Assembly (NCBI RefSeq): GCF_030052815.1
Contig: NC_079503.1
Span: 56,090,735-56,154,734 of the forward strand
Length of the DNA: 64,000 bases
Origin: Hevea brasiliensis
Lineage: Eukaryota; Streptophyta; Magnoliopsida; Malpighiales; Euphorbiaceae
Reading direction: 5' to 3'
Numbering within the stretch: position 1 is the first letter of the stretch; every line of letters begins with the position of its first letter. Of the stretch, positions 47,212-58,651 are shown piece after piece. The notes under the pieces were generated by a model. The model saw only the letters and a list, made by a program, of their open reading frames with translations. It was not told the origin of the DNA and searched no databases. Both the position numbers and the translations under genes were made by a program.

Positions 47212-48120
47212 ATGGAAGAGGGTGATCGTTCAGTCGATCAATCTATTGAGGCTGAGGTGCAAGGGGATGCCCCAGCCCTACATAATGTTAGTCGTTCAGC
47301 AACACCAGCCCCTGCAGTACCGCAGTTTCCTGCTCAGTTCGCTCAGCAGATGGCTGCAATGTTCCAACAAATGGCTGGTAATATGCCTACTCAAGTCCCA
47401 ATACAGACACCAGTGGTACAACCACAGTCTCCTGCTAGACAGTATGACAAATTGATGAAATATGGGGCTACAGAGTTCAAGGGGACAGTAGATCCTCTAG
47501 AGGCAGAACAGTGGTTAGAGAGGATGGATAGGGTATTCAAGAAACTGCACTGCACAGAGGAGCTCAGATTTGAATACTTAGTATCTTTGCTGCAGAGGGA
47601 TGCTTATGACTGGTGGAAAACCATTCCCCACAGTCTGGTAGAACCTGCAATGTTAACATGGAATGACTTTCTCAGGGAATTCAGACAAAAATATGTCCCT
47701 GATGCTTATGTAGACTAGAAGTTACAAGAGTTCCTAAGTCTGAAATAGGGGAGCAGATCAGTGGCTGACTATGAAAGAGAATTTTCTCGCCTGAGCCATT
47801 ATGCAGTGAGTCTACTTTCTACCAGCAGGGAGAGATTCAAGAGGTTTGAAACTGGCTTGAAGCCCAGTATCAGATTACAAGTGGTCGAATTCAAACACAC
47901 TAACTTCTCTGAACTTATTTCTCAAGCCCTAGAATTGGAAAGAATTGAGTCTAAAGCTGCTCCTGAGAAAAAGAAATCAGAGAAGACAGAGAAAGAAGGA
48001 AAATCTATAGAACAGAGTTCTAGTGGTCCTACTGGAAAGAGGAAGAATCATGGGGGACATAGCAGAGGTGGCAAAAAGTCTGGTAGGGGAAGATATTCAG
48101 GACAGAAACCTCCTTTATCT
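47212..48120 (+). pseudogene. E2 gag, better preserved, truncated into LTR sequence
   Basis: Starts MEEGDRSVDQSIEAEVQG at 47212; the longer frame beginning at 47170 includes leader. Pro/Gln-rich N-terminus, then capsid (FKGTVDPLEAEQWLERMDRV, AYDWWKTIPHSLVEP, FRQKYVPDAYVD) to a stop at 47716-47718 (Trp to TAG). A second stop follows in LSLK*GSRS, and the frame reopens at 47761-48120 (YEREFSRLSHYAVSL, FSELISQALELERIE, basic GKRKNHGGHSRGGKKS). At about 48120 the sequence changes abruptly to LTR; knuckle and pol are gone. The last codons of the reported frame (NVFEWIFIV) are LTR, not gag. Confidence 0.88.
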
Positions 48121-49357
48121 GGAAATGTGTTTGAATGGATATTTATCGTTTGAAAAGCATTGTAAATGGTTTGAAATTGTGAAAAATTGTTTGAATGATA
48201 TTTGATGGATACTTATTGATTGAAAAGCACTGTAAATGGTTTGAAACCACAGCTATCATGTATATTGATTGTATTCCTTACTAGCTTGTCTAGTGGGATG
48301 AATTGAATTCCCTCTCTGGCTGAAGTGTTGAGGTGTGTGCCTGTTGAGGATGAATAGAATAAGTACTCATATTTTTGCTAGCTAGCTATGTTATTCCTCA
48401 TTAGACATCGACTTTTGAGACGAATTGAATACCTCATTAGCTATCGGCTTTTGGGATGAATTGAACTTTGCAACATGATTAAGCTGTGTGTGATTTATTG
48501 ATATGTATTGTGAGATTGTGAAATGGAGTTTAAATTCTTGTTAACATTCACTGTCTTTTGAATTTAACTATGTTTTGATTACTGAGATTTATATTGATAT
48601 TGTGTTAAATTCCTTATGACATTTATTGTCTTGAATTTAACTATGGTTTTACGTATCCACTATTTATATGATTTATGAACTGTGATTTAAAGTTGTATTT
48701 GGTCAATGTTATGCACCACTGAGACATTGTCTGAGCGATACTTTTTATTGCTATTGCAGGTAGACAGACGGACAGGGCAGCAGACTAGGCTGCTAGTACA
48801 TCCAGCGAGAGATTATCGGGTATAATGAGTATATCACATTTTGCATTTTGTACTGTAATGTATGACCACTGTATGTATATATTGTTTTTGGTTTTGAGCA
48901 GTTGTAAATTAAAATTGTACATTGAAGTTGTAAAGTAAATTATGACATATTTTGGCTTGTAAAATTTATACTATATTTCTTTATCTCAGTCTTTGAAAAA
49001 TTACTGTGGATTTGAGTTGAGAAGGATATTGTGTTGTTTAACTGTTGGAGTTGAGACTGGGAATTATACTGAAGTGTTTTTACAGGTTTTCTGAAGAACT
49101 GTTTTATCTAAAATACAGATAGCGCTCTGCCAAAATTTTTATAGAAATTACTAATAGTCCAAATGAGTTCGCTGTTTTACTTTAGTTCAAAAAGGTTTTT
49201 AACACCTGTAAATTGTGCTCACCACTGTAAAAGAAGTAAGAAAAGTTTTTTAAAATCCCTTATAGTGTATTTAATGGATTATCAGTAGACGAAGTTGGTA
49301 ATTCTTTAGGTATACTACGGGATCATGTTATGCCTTACAAAGGGGTAGGGTGTGACA
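48121..49357 (+). mobile_element. Outer 3' LTR remnant of the E1/E2 composite (3' third)
   Basis: Starts GAAATGTGTTTGAATGG like position 45836 of the E2 LTR and ends GGGGTAGGGTGTGACA as in E1. It shares the roughly 120-bp insert (about 49150-49240) with the E1 LTR, not the E2 LTR, and is followed by the E1 target duplication AAGTA. So it is mainly the E1 3' LTR. Confidence 0.85.
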
Positions 49358-49362
49358 AAGTA

Positions 49363-49967
49363 ATTTTGTTAAGTTGTGATTGGTGGAGAGCTCATTAATG
49401 ACATCATATGATGTCATAATTCCACTTTTCTTTCATTTTCTTTTCTTTTCTTTTCTTTTCTACTCATTTTTAATTAAATTTTTAACAATATTTATTCATA
49501 TTTTATGTCACATAAATTATTTATTTAACTGGACAAGTTGGCCAAAAATCATCTTTAAAGACGAAATGACCAAAATACCACCCTCCGTTTAGCTTAACGA
49601 GCTAAAATTGTATGTATCGATTGATTAAATTTTTCATGTATTTTCTTAACATTTTATTATCATTGGAACCCCAAAAATCCTTCCCTAAGGTCCCAAAAAT
49701 TTTTTATGAAATTTTCCCCAAGTCGAGGGTTGCTAACGGCCTTCACCGTCACTTCCCCTTCGGGTTACTCATCACTGGGGTTTTGGCTCATTTAACCTTA
49801 GTGCATTTCATTCGTAAAAATTTTCCTTGATTTTTATGAGCATTATTTGGTTTATTTATAACTCCTCACTCTAGTCTAATTATAATTTCAAATATTCTAG
49901 CTGCTCGGACCGACATTTGTCACTGGAATAATAGACTGTATGGACTAGCTAAAGTGAGGATGTTACA
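49363..49967 (-). mobile_element. Element C 5' LTR, proximal part
   Basis: Collinear with 27771-28365 of the 3' LTR; on the minus strand it starts TGTAACATCCTCAC. Resumes after the E1 insertion. Includes a conserved GC-richer block at 49720-49800. Confidence 0.85.
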
Positions 49968-49972
49968 GCATT

Positions 49973-50010
49973 GCTGAGGAGGTGACAAATTTAACACTTC
50001 TGGCACTTCT
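49973..50010 (-). mobile_element. LTR fragment J, short continuation
   Basis: GCTGAGGAGGTGACAA onward matches 50534-50572 of LTR D and continues J from 25191. The D LTR starts at 50011, so D entered J here, with CTTCT as its probable duplication. Confidence 0.72.
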
Positions 50011-53000
50011 TGTAACACCCCTCACCCGTCTACAGTGTAGCCGAGCAAGGCGTGCTACACGGCGTGCCGGAGCACCTGATCTTATCTGATTTCATTACAG
50101 TTCTTGATTTATTTATTCAAAAACTTTATTTAAGGTTTCAGGCAATTTTTACTGTTTATCAAAATCTGACTAATTTGAAAATTTCAAAAATTTTAATGAT
50201 AATCTGACAACGTGCCGGCTGTAATTTGGACTAGCAGTTCTTCTGAACCTGCTAAAAACAATTTCAATATATACTCAATTTCACAACTCATAATCAGTCT
50301 CAAAATTTTTCATACTCAATCTCAATCAAAATCATCATGATCAGATACTTAACTCATATATCAAAATTCTTACATTTTATTATTTTGCATAATTTGCCAA
50401 CTAAGTACATAAATTTATCGAGTACAGAATATACAAATAAAATTACAGTTACTAATTCACATTACAATAACAGCAGTAATTATAATGTACAGATTATAAA
50501 ACATGCTTAAAATGAGCCCTATCTACATGCATTGCTGAGGAGGTGACAACCTTCAATTCTTCTGACACTTCTGCAGATCTGGACTCCAAAAATCTCAGTC
50601 GACAGTCTACTGGTTTTACCTTCAGTACCTGCGTGAGGAAGCAATTCCATCGCGCTAAGCATTTCTGCTTAGTGGTGCAATAGTATAGCAAGAAATAATA
50701 TATACAAATAAAGAAAGAAATAAATCATAATTTGGATACTCAAGAATCAATTTAATTTGGTATGGTATTTCTAGTATCAACGATCTTATATACTAGTTTG
50801 TTTCTCTTTAGAAGTGCTTAGTTTGTAACTTTTCAGTAATACTACCCAGTATACAAATTATTCTAACTGTATTGTATTTCAAGTCTCTACAGTTCTGCAA
50901 TTTATATTTTTGTTATGTTTCTTTTGCTAATCTCCTTTACTCATTCATTCAATACTTAATTTAATTGTACTAAAATATCATTATACTTAACTTAAATTAG
51001 CTTCCTGAATTGAGTAATGTTTTAAATACTACCCATATAGCCTATACACTGACTAGACTGGATAAACGGATATACTAGCACTGGGTACCTAGTACCTCGG
51101 GCCGTCACACCATTGGTCACAAAGTGTCCCCGGTGTGCAAATAATGTGGCTAAAAAGCCATATAATCAATCAGGCATTAAGCCGAGTATAATAACACAAA
51201 CTGTATAGCCATAGGCTATTAAAATCATAATATGGCATAATAAGCCATAGAACACAGTATGACGTAAATTCATTTACAGAATAGCTGTCAGAATCCTATT
51301 GGCATGCTAACCTATCCAAACTAGTCAACTCGGCAAATTAGGGCATATTACAAGATTAAATATTTATTTCTTTATTTTCAGGGTTTACTGGTCATTACAC
51401 AATTCACTGGTCAATGAAAATATTGACCTTTTTATACATCATGGATAAGTTGATTCTAGTATCAACATGTCACAATTTGCATTTCAATATGCTGCCAATA
51501 TAGTGCAATTTACCATTTTTACAAGTTGGCATTCATTGCCAAATCACTTCAAGCATCATTTTATGTAATTACCAATTTTCAATTTTAGTGAGCTAGATTG
51601 ATATAGCATAAAGTCCTATTTCCCTTGGTTTTTAGCTTTTGGTCAAAGAAGCAAAATTGTAGCTCTATGTCTTCTTGCACACGGGGCAAAATTTCAGGTC
51701 ATTCCGAGTTGTATAGGCCAAGATATGGTCAATTTACTAAAGCTGGACACATTGCACCTTTAGTGCAAAATTTGGTCAATTTTCTCAATTTTTGTGTGCT
51801 ACATTTGTCTAGTTTAAAGTCCTATTTCTCTTGGTACTATTCCCTTCAATTCATTTCATTAGTCAACCTATAATGTTGACCCTTGATGCACTCTACATGA
51901 GTCAATTCTAATGTTACCAATATGTCACATTTTATAGACCTTTTAATGTTGGTATATGTTACCAATTTCATTTCCAAGTATATTGCATTTTATTTCAATT
52001 TATCGGATTTCGGTGTACTATTTTGACCTAGCCGGACGACCTAGTTTCCTTGGTTTTCGGGTTTTAGTCCAAACTACAAACTTGTAGATCTATGTCTTAT
52101 GGAACGCGGGGCAAAGTTTCAGGTCATTCTGAGTTATGTAGACCAAGTTATGGTCATTTTACTATTGCTGGTCAAAATGAATCAAAATTGGTCACTTTAG
52201 GTTATTTTAGGTCATTTTAGGTTCGGCCAGTTTTTGGACCCGAACTTGTGCAAGCTTTTTGACTTACTTAGGGTCATTTCTGGGCTTGGGTGTCTTCATA
52301 AGACTTGCAGATATAGGTCTTAAATATTCATGGTCAAAATTTCAGGTCAATTGGACCTGTTTTGAGTGAGTTATGGCCTAAACACTAACTGCTGCCCAAA
52401 TGGTCAGTTTTCAAGCCTTAAATGCACTAATCCGGATTTGGTCACTTTTTAAGGTCAGTTTCTAGGCAGAATTTTGGTAACCTTTCTCCATGAAAGTTGG
52501 CCTATTTGGTGTCTAGTTTCACCCCATATTGGCCTCATACCAATTGGGTTCATAGTTTGGCACTTATGGCCTCATTTAGGTGCTGCCTTCAATACACAAC
52601 CTGCACAAAGCTCATACACTCCCAATTTAATGTTCCTTCTCTTCCTCATTACTACAATATTCAATCAACAACACTTCCATACATATATTGTACACAATCC
52701 CAGTAAAAATTCTAGGCAGAATACTCAAGTGCACAAGGCACACAATACACCATTAAACTTCAATATTTACATCCACCCAAATTCAACATACTTCAATGTT
52801 AATATTACACATATACTTCAACATATTCATACTTCAACATCACTTACACTTGCTGCCCACAAATTGACATTCACATATATCATTAATAACCATATATTCA
52901 CACACAATTTCATGCTATTAGGGGATGCCAAACATGGCAGTTTGCTCAAGGCTTCAAGGTTCCATTCCACACCTTTAATCTAAACACTACATGTACATAC

Positions 53001-54259
53001 TTGTGCACAAACTTACTACAACTTTCATTTGGACAATTCAACCTTCATTTTCATTCATTAGAATAAAAAATAACTCAAGCTTAACAAGGGTTCATGGCTG
53101 CCCAAAATGAAGCAACATCACAAATCTCCAATAATTGTTTCAAACCATAATTTAAATTTCTCAATTTCAATCAATTCAAGTCCTATCACTTCCCATATAT
53201 ATACCCATATCAAACATCATCTTTAAACTCATCTACATCATTTAAACACATCAAAATCCCATGAATGTCTTGGCTACCGAAATGAAGGGCTCACCAAATA
53301 TACATTAATTTACTCAATTTCTTCACAAATTAACTCACCCAAAGCTCAAAACAAGATCTAATGAAAGAAAATGGGGAGATTAAGCACTAACCTCAACTTG
53401 GGCTTGATTAAACTTCACCAAAACTCCTCTTTCTTGCTTCCTACATGCTGCCCATGATGTGTAGAACAAGTTTAATGAAGGACTCTTGAAGAAATGATGG
53501 CTTGATCATAGGTGGATGAAAGCTTGTATTTTGGGCGGCCATGGATGAAGCTTAAAGCTCCAATTCGTCCATGGGAAGGGTGAGTAGAGAAGATGATGAA
53601 AAATGGGCAGATTAGTGTCCTTATCTACCTCAAATAGTGCCACCTAACCCCACTAACTTAGATTAACATTTTAATAATCCAAAGTTTCATAATTCAATTT
53701 AATCCCCCCATATTTTCTCTAATTTTCATTACACATTTAATTTCCTTTTTCATGGGGGTTCCCAAAATTTAATACTACTTATTTTTAATGGACATTTAGG
53801 TCAGAAAGCACCTCTAGATGTCAAATGACCAAAATACCGCACTTCGGGTTATATTCCTGATTTTTCGGTAACACTGATTTTTGTCTGTTTCTCGATTTTT
53901 CGTTTTTCTTTGTACTAATTTATTAATTTTTCTTTAATAATTCTAGTGTCAATTACATTTCAATAAATCTTTATTTATGTCTCAAAATTAAATTCCGAGG
54001 GTTCCCTGCGGTCCTGGGGTTGGCAACGGCCTTCCCGGTGCGGTCACCCATCGCTGTGGTGCCGGCTCGTTTAACTTAGCTTCATTTTCTCTCTTTCATT
54101 TTTGTTTAATTTTTCTTGTATTTTCTTTTTATTTATTTCATCATTATATGTCTGTTCACTATCACCGAAGTGTAGTTCCAGACATACTGACTTGCCTGGA
54201 CTGTTATTTGACTACTGGAGCAATAGAACGTACAAAATATGTACAGTGGGGATGTTACA
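50011..54259 (-). mobile_element. Element D 3' LTR (4249 bp)
   Basis: On the minus strand it begins TGTAACATCCCCACTGTAC and ends GAGGGGTGTTACA; the ends TGTAACA and TGTTACA are inverted repeats. Hairpin at 50655-50672, GC-richer block at 53995-54077. The 169-codon plus-strand frame at 52474-52983 is antisense to LTR and has no recognisable domain. The longest LTR in the window. Confidence 0.87.
50655..50672 (-). other. Short conserved LTR hairpin (D LTR)
   Basis: CTAAGCA, loop TTTC, TGCTTAG. Equivalent to 25837-25854. Confidence 0.7.
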
Positions 54260-54272
54260 ACTCTTCCCCTCT
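54260..54272 (-). promoter_or_regulatory. Polypurine tract of element D
   Basis: Minus strand AGAGGGGAAGAGT directly before the LTR. It follows a TCGAGGACGAAAT segment, a common phrase upstream of this tract in chromovirus-type elements. Confidence 0.87.
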
Positions 54273-54296
54273 AAATAAAAATTTCGTCCTCGAAAT

Positions 54297-55355
54297 TTAC
54301 CTGATGTGAAGGGCTGAGGGAACTGTTGTCTCCTCGCTCTCCAATGTTGTCTCTTCTGTGTGGTGGTGTCTCCATAGGATTTTCACTAGTGGAATTGTCT
54401 TATTTTTGAGCTCTTTTACCTCTCGTGCCAAGATTTTAATTGGTTCTTCTTCATATGTCAGGTCAGGTTGTACCACAATTTCTTCTCCTGAGATGACATG
54501 TGAAGGATCTGATCTACATCTTCTGAGCGTCGAGACATGGAACACATTATGTATCTTGTCCAGCTCAGGTGGTAAGGCTAATCTGTAGGCTACTGGTCCC
54601 ACACGTTCAATAACTTCATATGGGCCAATGAACCTAGGGCTTAATTTTCCCTTTTTCCCAAATCTCAACACTTTCTTCCACGGTGATACTTTGAGAAATA
54701 CCTTCTCGCCAACTTCATACTCAATGTCTTTTCTCCTTAAGTCAGCATAAGATTTCTGTCGGTCTGAGGCAACTTTCAAATTGGCCTTTATCAGTTTCAC
54801 CTTTTCCTCTGTCTGTTTTATCAGGTCTGGCCCCACTAGCTTATCTTCACCCAATTCAGTCCAACATACAGGTATTCTGCATTTTCTCCCATACAGTACT
54901 TCATAGGGTGCCATTTGTATGCTAGCTTGATAGCTATTATTATATGCAAATTCTGCCAGTGGAAGGTATCTATCCCAACTTCCCTTAAACTCAATAACAC
55001 AACTTCTCAACATATCCTCGAGGACCTGGATTATTCTTTCTGACTGTCCATCCGTCTGAGGATGAAAAGCCGTACTAAAATGGAGTTGTGTGCCCAAGGA
55101 TTCTTGTAATTTCTTCCAAAATCTAGATGTAAACCTCGAGTCTCTATCAGATATAATGGAAAGTGGAATTCCATGTAGTCTAACTATCTCACTGATGTAC
55201 AATTCTGCTAGCTTTTCCAGTGAGTAGTCAGTTCTGATTGACAGAAAATGTGCTGATTTGGTCAACCTATCCACAATCACCCATACTGCATCATGCTTCT
55301 TTTGATGAGAGGTAAACCACTGACAAAGTCCATAGTGACTTGATCCCATTTCCAT
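54297..55355 (-). CDS. Element D integrase core, C-terminal domain and chromodomain-like tail (352 codons)
   Basis: Would insert the DNA copy into the genome. Catalytic triad visible: Asp in [13 protein letters not shown], Asp in [14 protein letters not shown] and Glu in TDGQSERII, with 35 residues between the last two (D,D-35-E). [21 protein letters not shown] block follows. The C-terminal GPY/F module is [20 protein letters not shown], then [14 protein letters not shown]. The last 50 residues ([32 protein letters not shown]) match the chromodomain-like tail of plant chromoviruses, thought to steer insertion to heterochromatin. The first 15 or so residues are out of frame with family sequence: a one-base deletion near 55309 separates this frame from 55277-56257. 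No native start. The best preserved integrase here. Confidence 0.92.
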   Translation of the reverse strand: MEMGSSHYGLCQWFTSHQKKHDAVWVIVDRLTKSAHFLSIRTDYSLEKLAELYISEIVRLHGIPLSIISDRDSRFTSRFWKKLQESLGTQLHFSTAFHPQTDGQSERIIQVLEDMLRSCVIEFKGSWDRYLPLAEFAYNNSYQASIQMAPYEVLYGRKCRIPVCWTELGEDKLVGPDLIKQTEEKVKLIKANLKVASDRQKSYADLRRKDIEYEVGEKVFLKVSPWKKVLRFGKKGKLSPRFIGPYEVIERVGPVAYRLALPPELDKIHNVFHVSTLRRCRSDPSHVISGEEIVVQPDLTYEEEPIKILAREVKELKNKTIPLVKILWRHHHTEETTLESEETTVPSALHIR

Positions 55356-56257
55356 TCAGGTATGTTTATGGGCTGTAACAAACCTGGTGGAACTTGATGT
55401 TCTGCTTTGACTTGCTGACATGTCAAGCATCTAGTTACATAGTCAACTATGTCCTTCTTCATACTTGGCCACCAGTATCGGAGTTTTAGGTCACGGTACA
55501 TTTTTGTGCTTCCTGGGTGCATAGCATACACACTGTTATGTGCTTCTTTTAGAATACTGGTTTTCAACTCTTTATCATTTGGTACACATACTCTTTCTTT
55601 ATAGTACAGGCACCCATTTTCTTTCACTTCACATTCAGTTTCCTTCCTCTCAGTGATTTTGCCCATAACAGCCATTAATTTCTCATCTGTTTTCTGTCCA
55701 TCCTGTATTTGTTGTAACAGATTCGACTTCACTTGCAACTCAGCCAAAATAACTCCATAATGAGTTAAAGACAGTTGGGCATTCAAAGATCTTAATGCTA
55801 CAATAGATTTTCTACCTAAGGCAGCAGTGACTACATTTGCCTTATTAGGGTGGTAGTCAATCTTAGAAAACACACCGGCTCCCTTCAACTGATCAAACAG
55901 ATCGTCAATTCTAGGCAACGGATACTTGTTCTTCACTGTTACTCTGTTTAACTGCCAGTAGTCAACACATAACCTCAGTGTCCCATCTTTCTTCTTTGCA
56001 AACAGTACCGGAGCTCCCCAAAGTGATACACTAGGGTGTATGAACCCCTTGTCTAGTAATTCTTGTAGCTGGATTTTTAACTCTTTCAATTCAGCAGGTG
56101 CCATCCTATATGGAGCAATTAAAATTGGAGCTGTACCCAGCATAATCTCAATAGCAAATTCAACTTCCCTTTCTGGTGGCAAACTAGGCAATTCCTCAGG
56201 AAATACCTCAGAGAAATCCCTTACTGTGGGTATGTCAGACAAGTCAAGTTTACCCTA
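55277..56257 (-). CDS. Element D RT-to-integrase in-frame fusion (internal deletion)
   Basis: The open frame (321 codons from the ATG at 56242) starts at [16 protein letters not shown] and the RT fingers ([36 protein letters not shown]). At FSKID it jumps directly to [17 protein letters not shown], the end of RNase H. RT palm with FIDDIL, thumb, and nearly all RNase H are deleted without breaking the frame. Tether and integrase zinc domain follow ([42 protein letters not shown]), then the frame shifts after VSGLPL. The junction is near 55856-55862; both parent sequences have a GATTGA-like stretch there, so microhomology is plausible. Cannot polymerise DNA. Confidence 0.9.
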
Positions 56258-58651
56258 CTCCACTAATGTCTTCTTCTTCCTCTCAAATTCATCTTTGCCG
56301 AATTCATTTCTCCCTAAAGAACCTCTATTGCTGCTCCTTCATGCAAGCTCCAAATACCATGATTAAGCCATGGTTTCTTGCAAGTTTCTTCATTAAAAGT
56401 GGTTTATACCTCTTGGGCAGATTATAGGGAGCAAAAAGGAAGAGATTTGGTGAGGTTTAGCAAGCTTCAAAAAAAGGTAAGTGTCCAATTTTTCTTTCCT
56501 TCTCAAGTAAACTTTGAATTAATGTTGGGATTACTTGAATGGGTGAGAAATTTAAAGAAATGGAAGTGTATTTGATGGCCTCCAATTTAAGCAGCCATGG
56601 AAGAAGTAAGAGATTGAATAATTCATGTGTAAAGAAAGTGATTTATGATGTTAATTAAAGTATTATATGTGTAGTCAAATTTTGTCATGTGTATGTGTGA
56701 AGTTGGTATATTTAAACTTGGGTTTTGTAAGAGGTATTGAAGACTTTGATAGATGATGAATTTTAGCAGCCTTGGGGTCCATCAGAGAGTGCTAATTTCA
56801 TGAATATAAATATTAAATTATGGTGTAATACATTAGTGGAAATATATGGCAAATTGTTAAGTTGAATTCATGTGTATTAGTTAGTTATTCTATATGTGTA
56901 TTATGGTTAATTTTGGCCATTTGATTAATGGTTGTGTATTGTATATTAAAAACTTGTATAAAATGCTCAAATTGACCAATTTGAAGTGTGATGAATGAGT
57001 ATAGAATGTGATGAATCTAGAATTTAGGTATGGGAGTTTGAGGATTTAGAATTTAAATGTGTAATGTTTGTGTAATTGAAGAATTGTATAAGGGCAGTAT
57101 GCATTTAGGGCTATAACCCTAATTGTGTGATCCCAATTGGTATAAGGCCAATTAGAGATAAAACTAGACTCAATATAGACCAACTTTCATGTAGAGAGCT
57201 TGTCCAAATTCTTCCTAGAAGTGACCTAAAAGAATGACCAAACCCGGAATTGCATGACATGAAAACCCAGAATTTTGACCATATGAACAGTAGTCAGTAT
57301 TTTGGCCATAACTCACTCAAAATAGGTCCAAATAACCTGAAATTTATAGCTTAGACATACGGCTACAACTTTGGTGAAGACCACTAAGCCCAGAAATGCC
57401 AATTACCAAGTCAAAATGATCGCCAAAGTTGGGTTACAAAAACTGGCCGAATTGACTTTGACCTAAAAATGACCTAAACTTTGCAATATAAATGCAACTT
57501 GACCAGCAACAGTAAAATGACCATAACTTGGTCTATAGATCTCCAAATGACATTAAATTAGTTCTAAAATTTTAATAAGACATAAATCTACAATATTGGT
57601 AATTTGACCAAAACTCAGAAATCAAGGGAACTAGGTCAATTAACTTGATTAAGTTGGCACACTAAATCTGGAATTGACATATTTGACCATAAAATCTAGA
57701 AAATTCAAATAAGCACATCTCCCATAAGAAGTGTCCAATTTAAATGAGCCATACCAATCTGGAAAGCTAAGAAAGAGACCTAAAACTTTGTTTTAGACAA
57801 CTTCCTCAAATTATAAATGTATAAGGTCAGAATTTAAGGTCAAAGCCATTGACCTTTGAGTCCAAGTTAACAATTTGTCTATAAAGAATTCTATAAGACT
57901 TGAAAATGGTAAGCAAAATTTTTGGTTGTCCCTAAGACATTGGGCAACAATACTTATGAAGAATGCTAGACCTCAATGTGATTACAAACAATCCAAATAA
58001 ATTAGTAAATTCAGAACTGAAAATGCCTAAAATGGAAACTAAAATTTAGATTTGACCTAGTTATGGTTAATTGACCACAACTTGAGCTATACAACTCCAA
58101 ATGGAGTGATTCAAAAAGAAAATTAAAGAAGACACAATGAGAAATAATTTAATGAAGAGAAATCAGTTAAATTTATACTGTAGCTTGGTCCAATAGACAG
58201 TAAACATTAGCCATGAAATCTGAATAATTACAATAAAATTCAATAAGCTTTGAAATGAAAATGGCAACATATATCAACATGTGAGGAATGAAAAATGGAA
58301 CATATTAGTGACATTAAAACTAATTCACCTAGTGTACATTAAAGGTCAACATTATAGGTTGACTAATGAAAGGAATAGTATTAATAAAATTTAATTATTG
58401 GACCTTATTATTAGAAACAATTTAAATGAGTACTGAAACACTTTAAATTGTGTGTTTCAGTTAGAAAAGACACTGGGAAGGGAAAAGACCCACTGAGTCA
58501 AGGCCAAGAAGCGACTTATCAGAGGTTTGTGCACAACTAGTTTTTAAATGATTTTGTTCTAAATATTTCATATGATTAAATGACATTATTTTCCTTATAT
58601 ATTATGTTTATCAAGTATTGGATTTAATTCATTGATTATTAAAATTATTAT
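56258..58651 (+). mobile_element. LTR fragment H, left part (E-type, 5' truncated, split by G)
   Basis: Begins at an internal LTR position (TCCACTAATGTCTTC, compare 59264 in G), next to the broken end of element D. Collinear with other long LTRs (AAGGTAAGTGTCCAA; repeated CCATAACTCACTC phrases). Ends at ATTAT (58647-58651), the duplication of solo LTR G. The frames at 56040-56366 and 56378-56575 are not coding. Confidence 0.78.

Larger units (their letters stand above)
36417..49357 (+). mobile_element. Composite element E1 with nested E2, in the 5' LTR of C
   Basis: Layout: LTR 36417-40050, primer site, gag-protease-RT-RNase H to 43345, a second LTR (E2) 43346-47021 with primer site and gag to 48120, then LTR remnant 48121-49357. 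AAGTA precedes (36412-36416) and follows (49358-49362), so the outer LTRs belong to one insertion. A large deletion removed the pol and 3' LTR of E2, the integrase of E1 and about two thirds of the outer 3' LTR. Confidence 0.88.
25192..49967 (-). mobile_element. Composite chromovirus C, minus strand, with nested insertions
   Basis: 3' LTR 25192-28365, polypurine tract 28366-28378, pol 28379-30876, solo K LTR 30882-32989, protease and gag 32995-33921, truncated 5' LTR 33962-36416 plus 49363-49967 with E1 in the gap. GCATT at 25187-25191 and 49968-49972 is a perfect 5-bp target duplication in LTR J. The 5' end lacks 59 bp of LTR, the primer site and most of gag. Reading frames are broken throughout. 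Confidence 0.85.
50011..56257 (-). mobile_element. Element D, minus-strand chromovirus, 5' truncated
   Basis: 3' LTR 50011-54259, polypurine tract 54260-54272, integrase with chromodomain-like end, and a pol part with a large in-frame deletion. The 5' side stops at about 56257, where plus-strand LTR H begins. Gag, protease core and 5' LTR are missing. Confidence 0.85.

Noticed and set aside
52474..52983. 169-codon plus-strand open frame
   Set aside because: Antisense within LTR D, no domain, low-complexity Asn/His/Thr/Ile content, and no conserved counterpart in LTR G or C.
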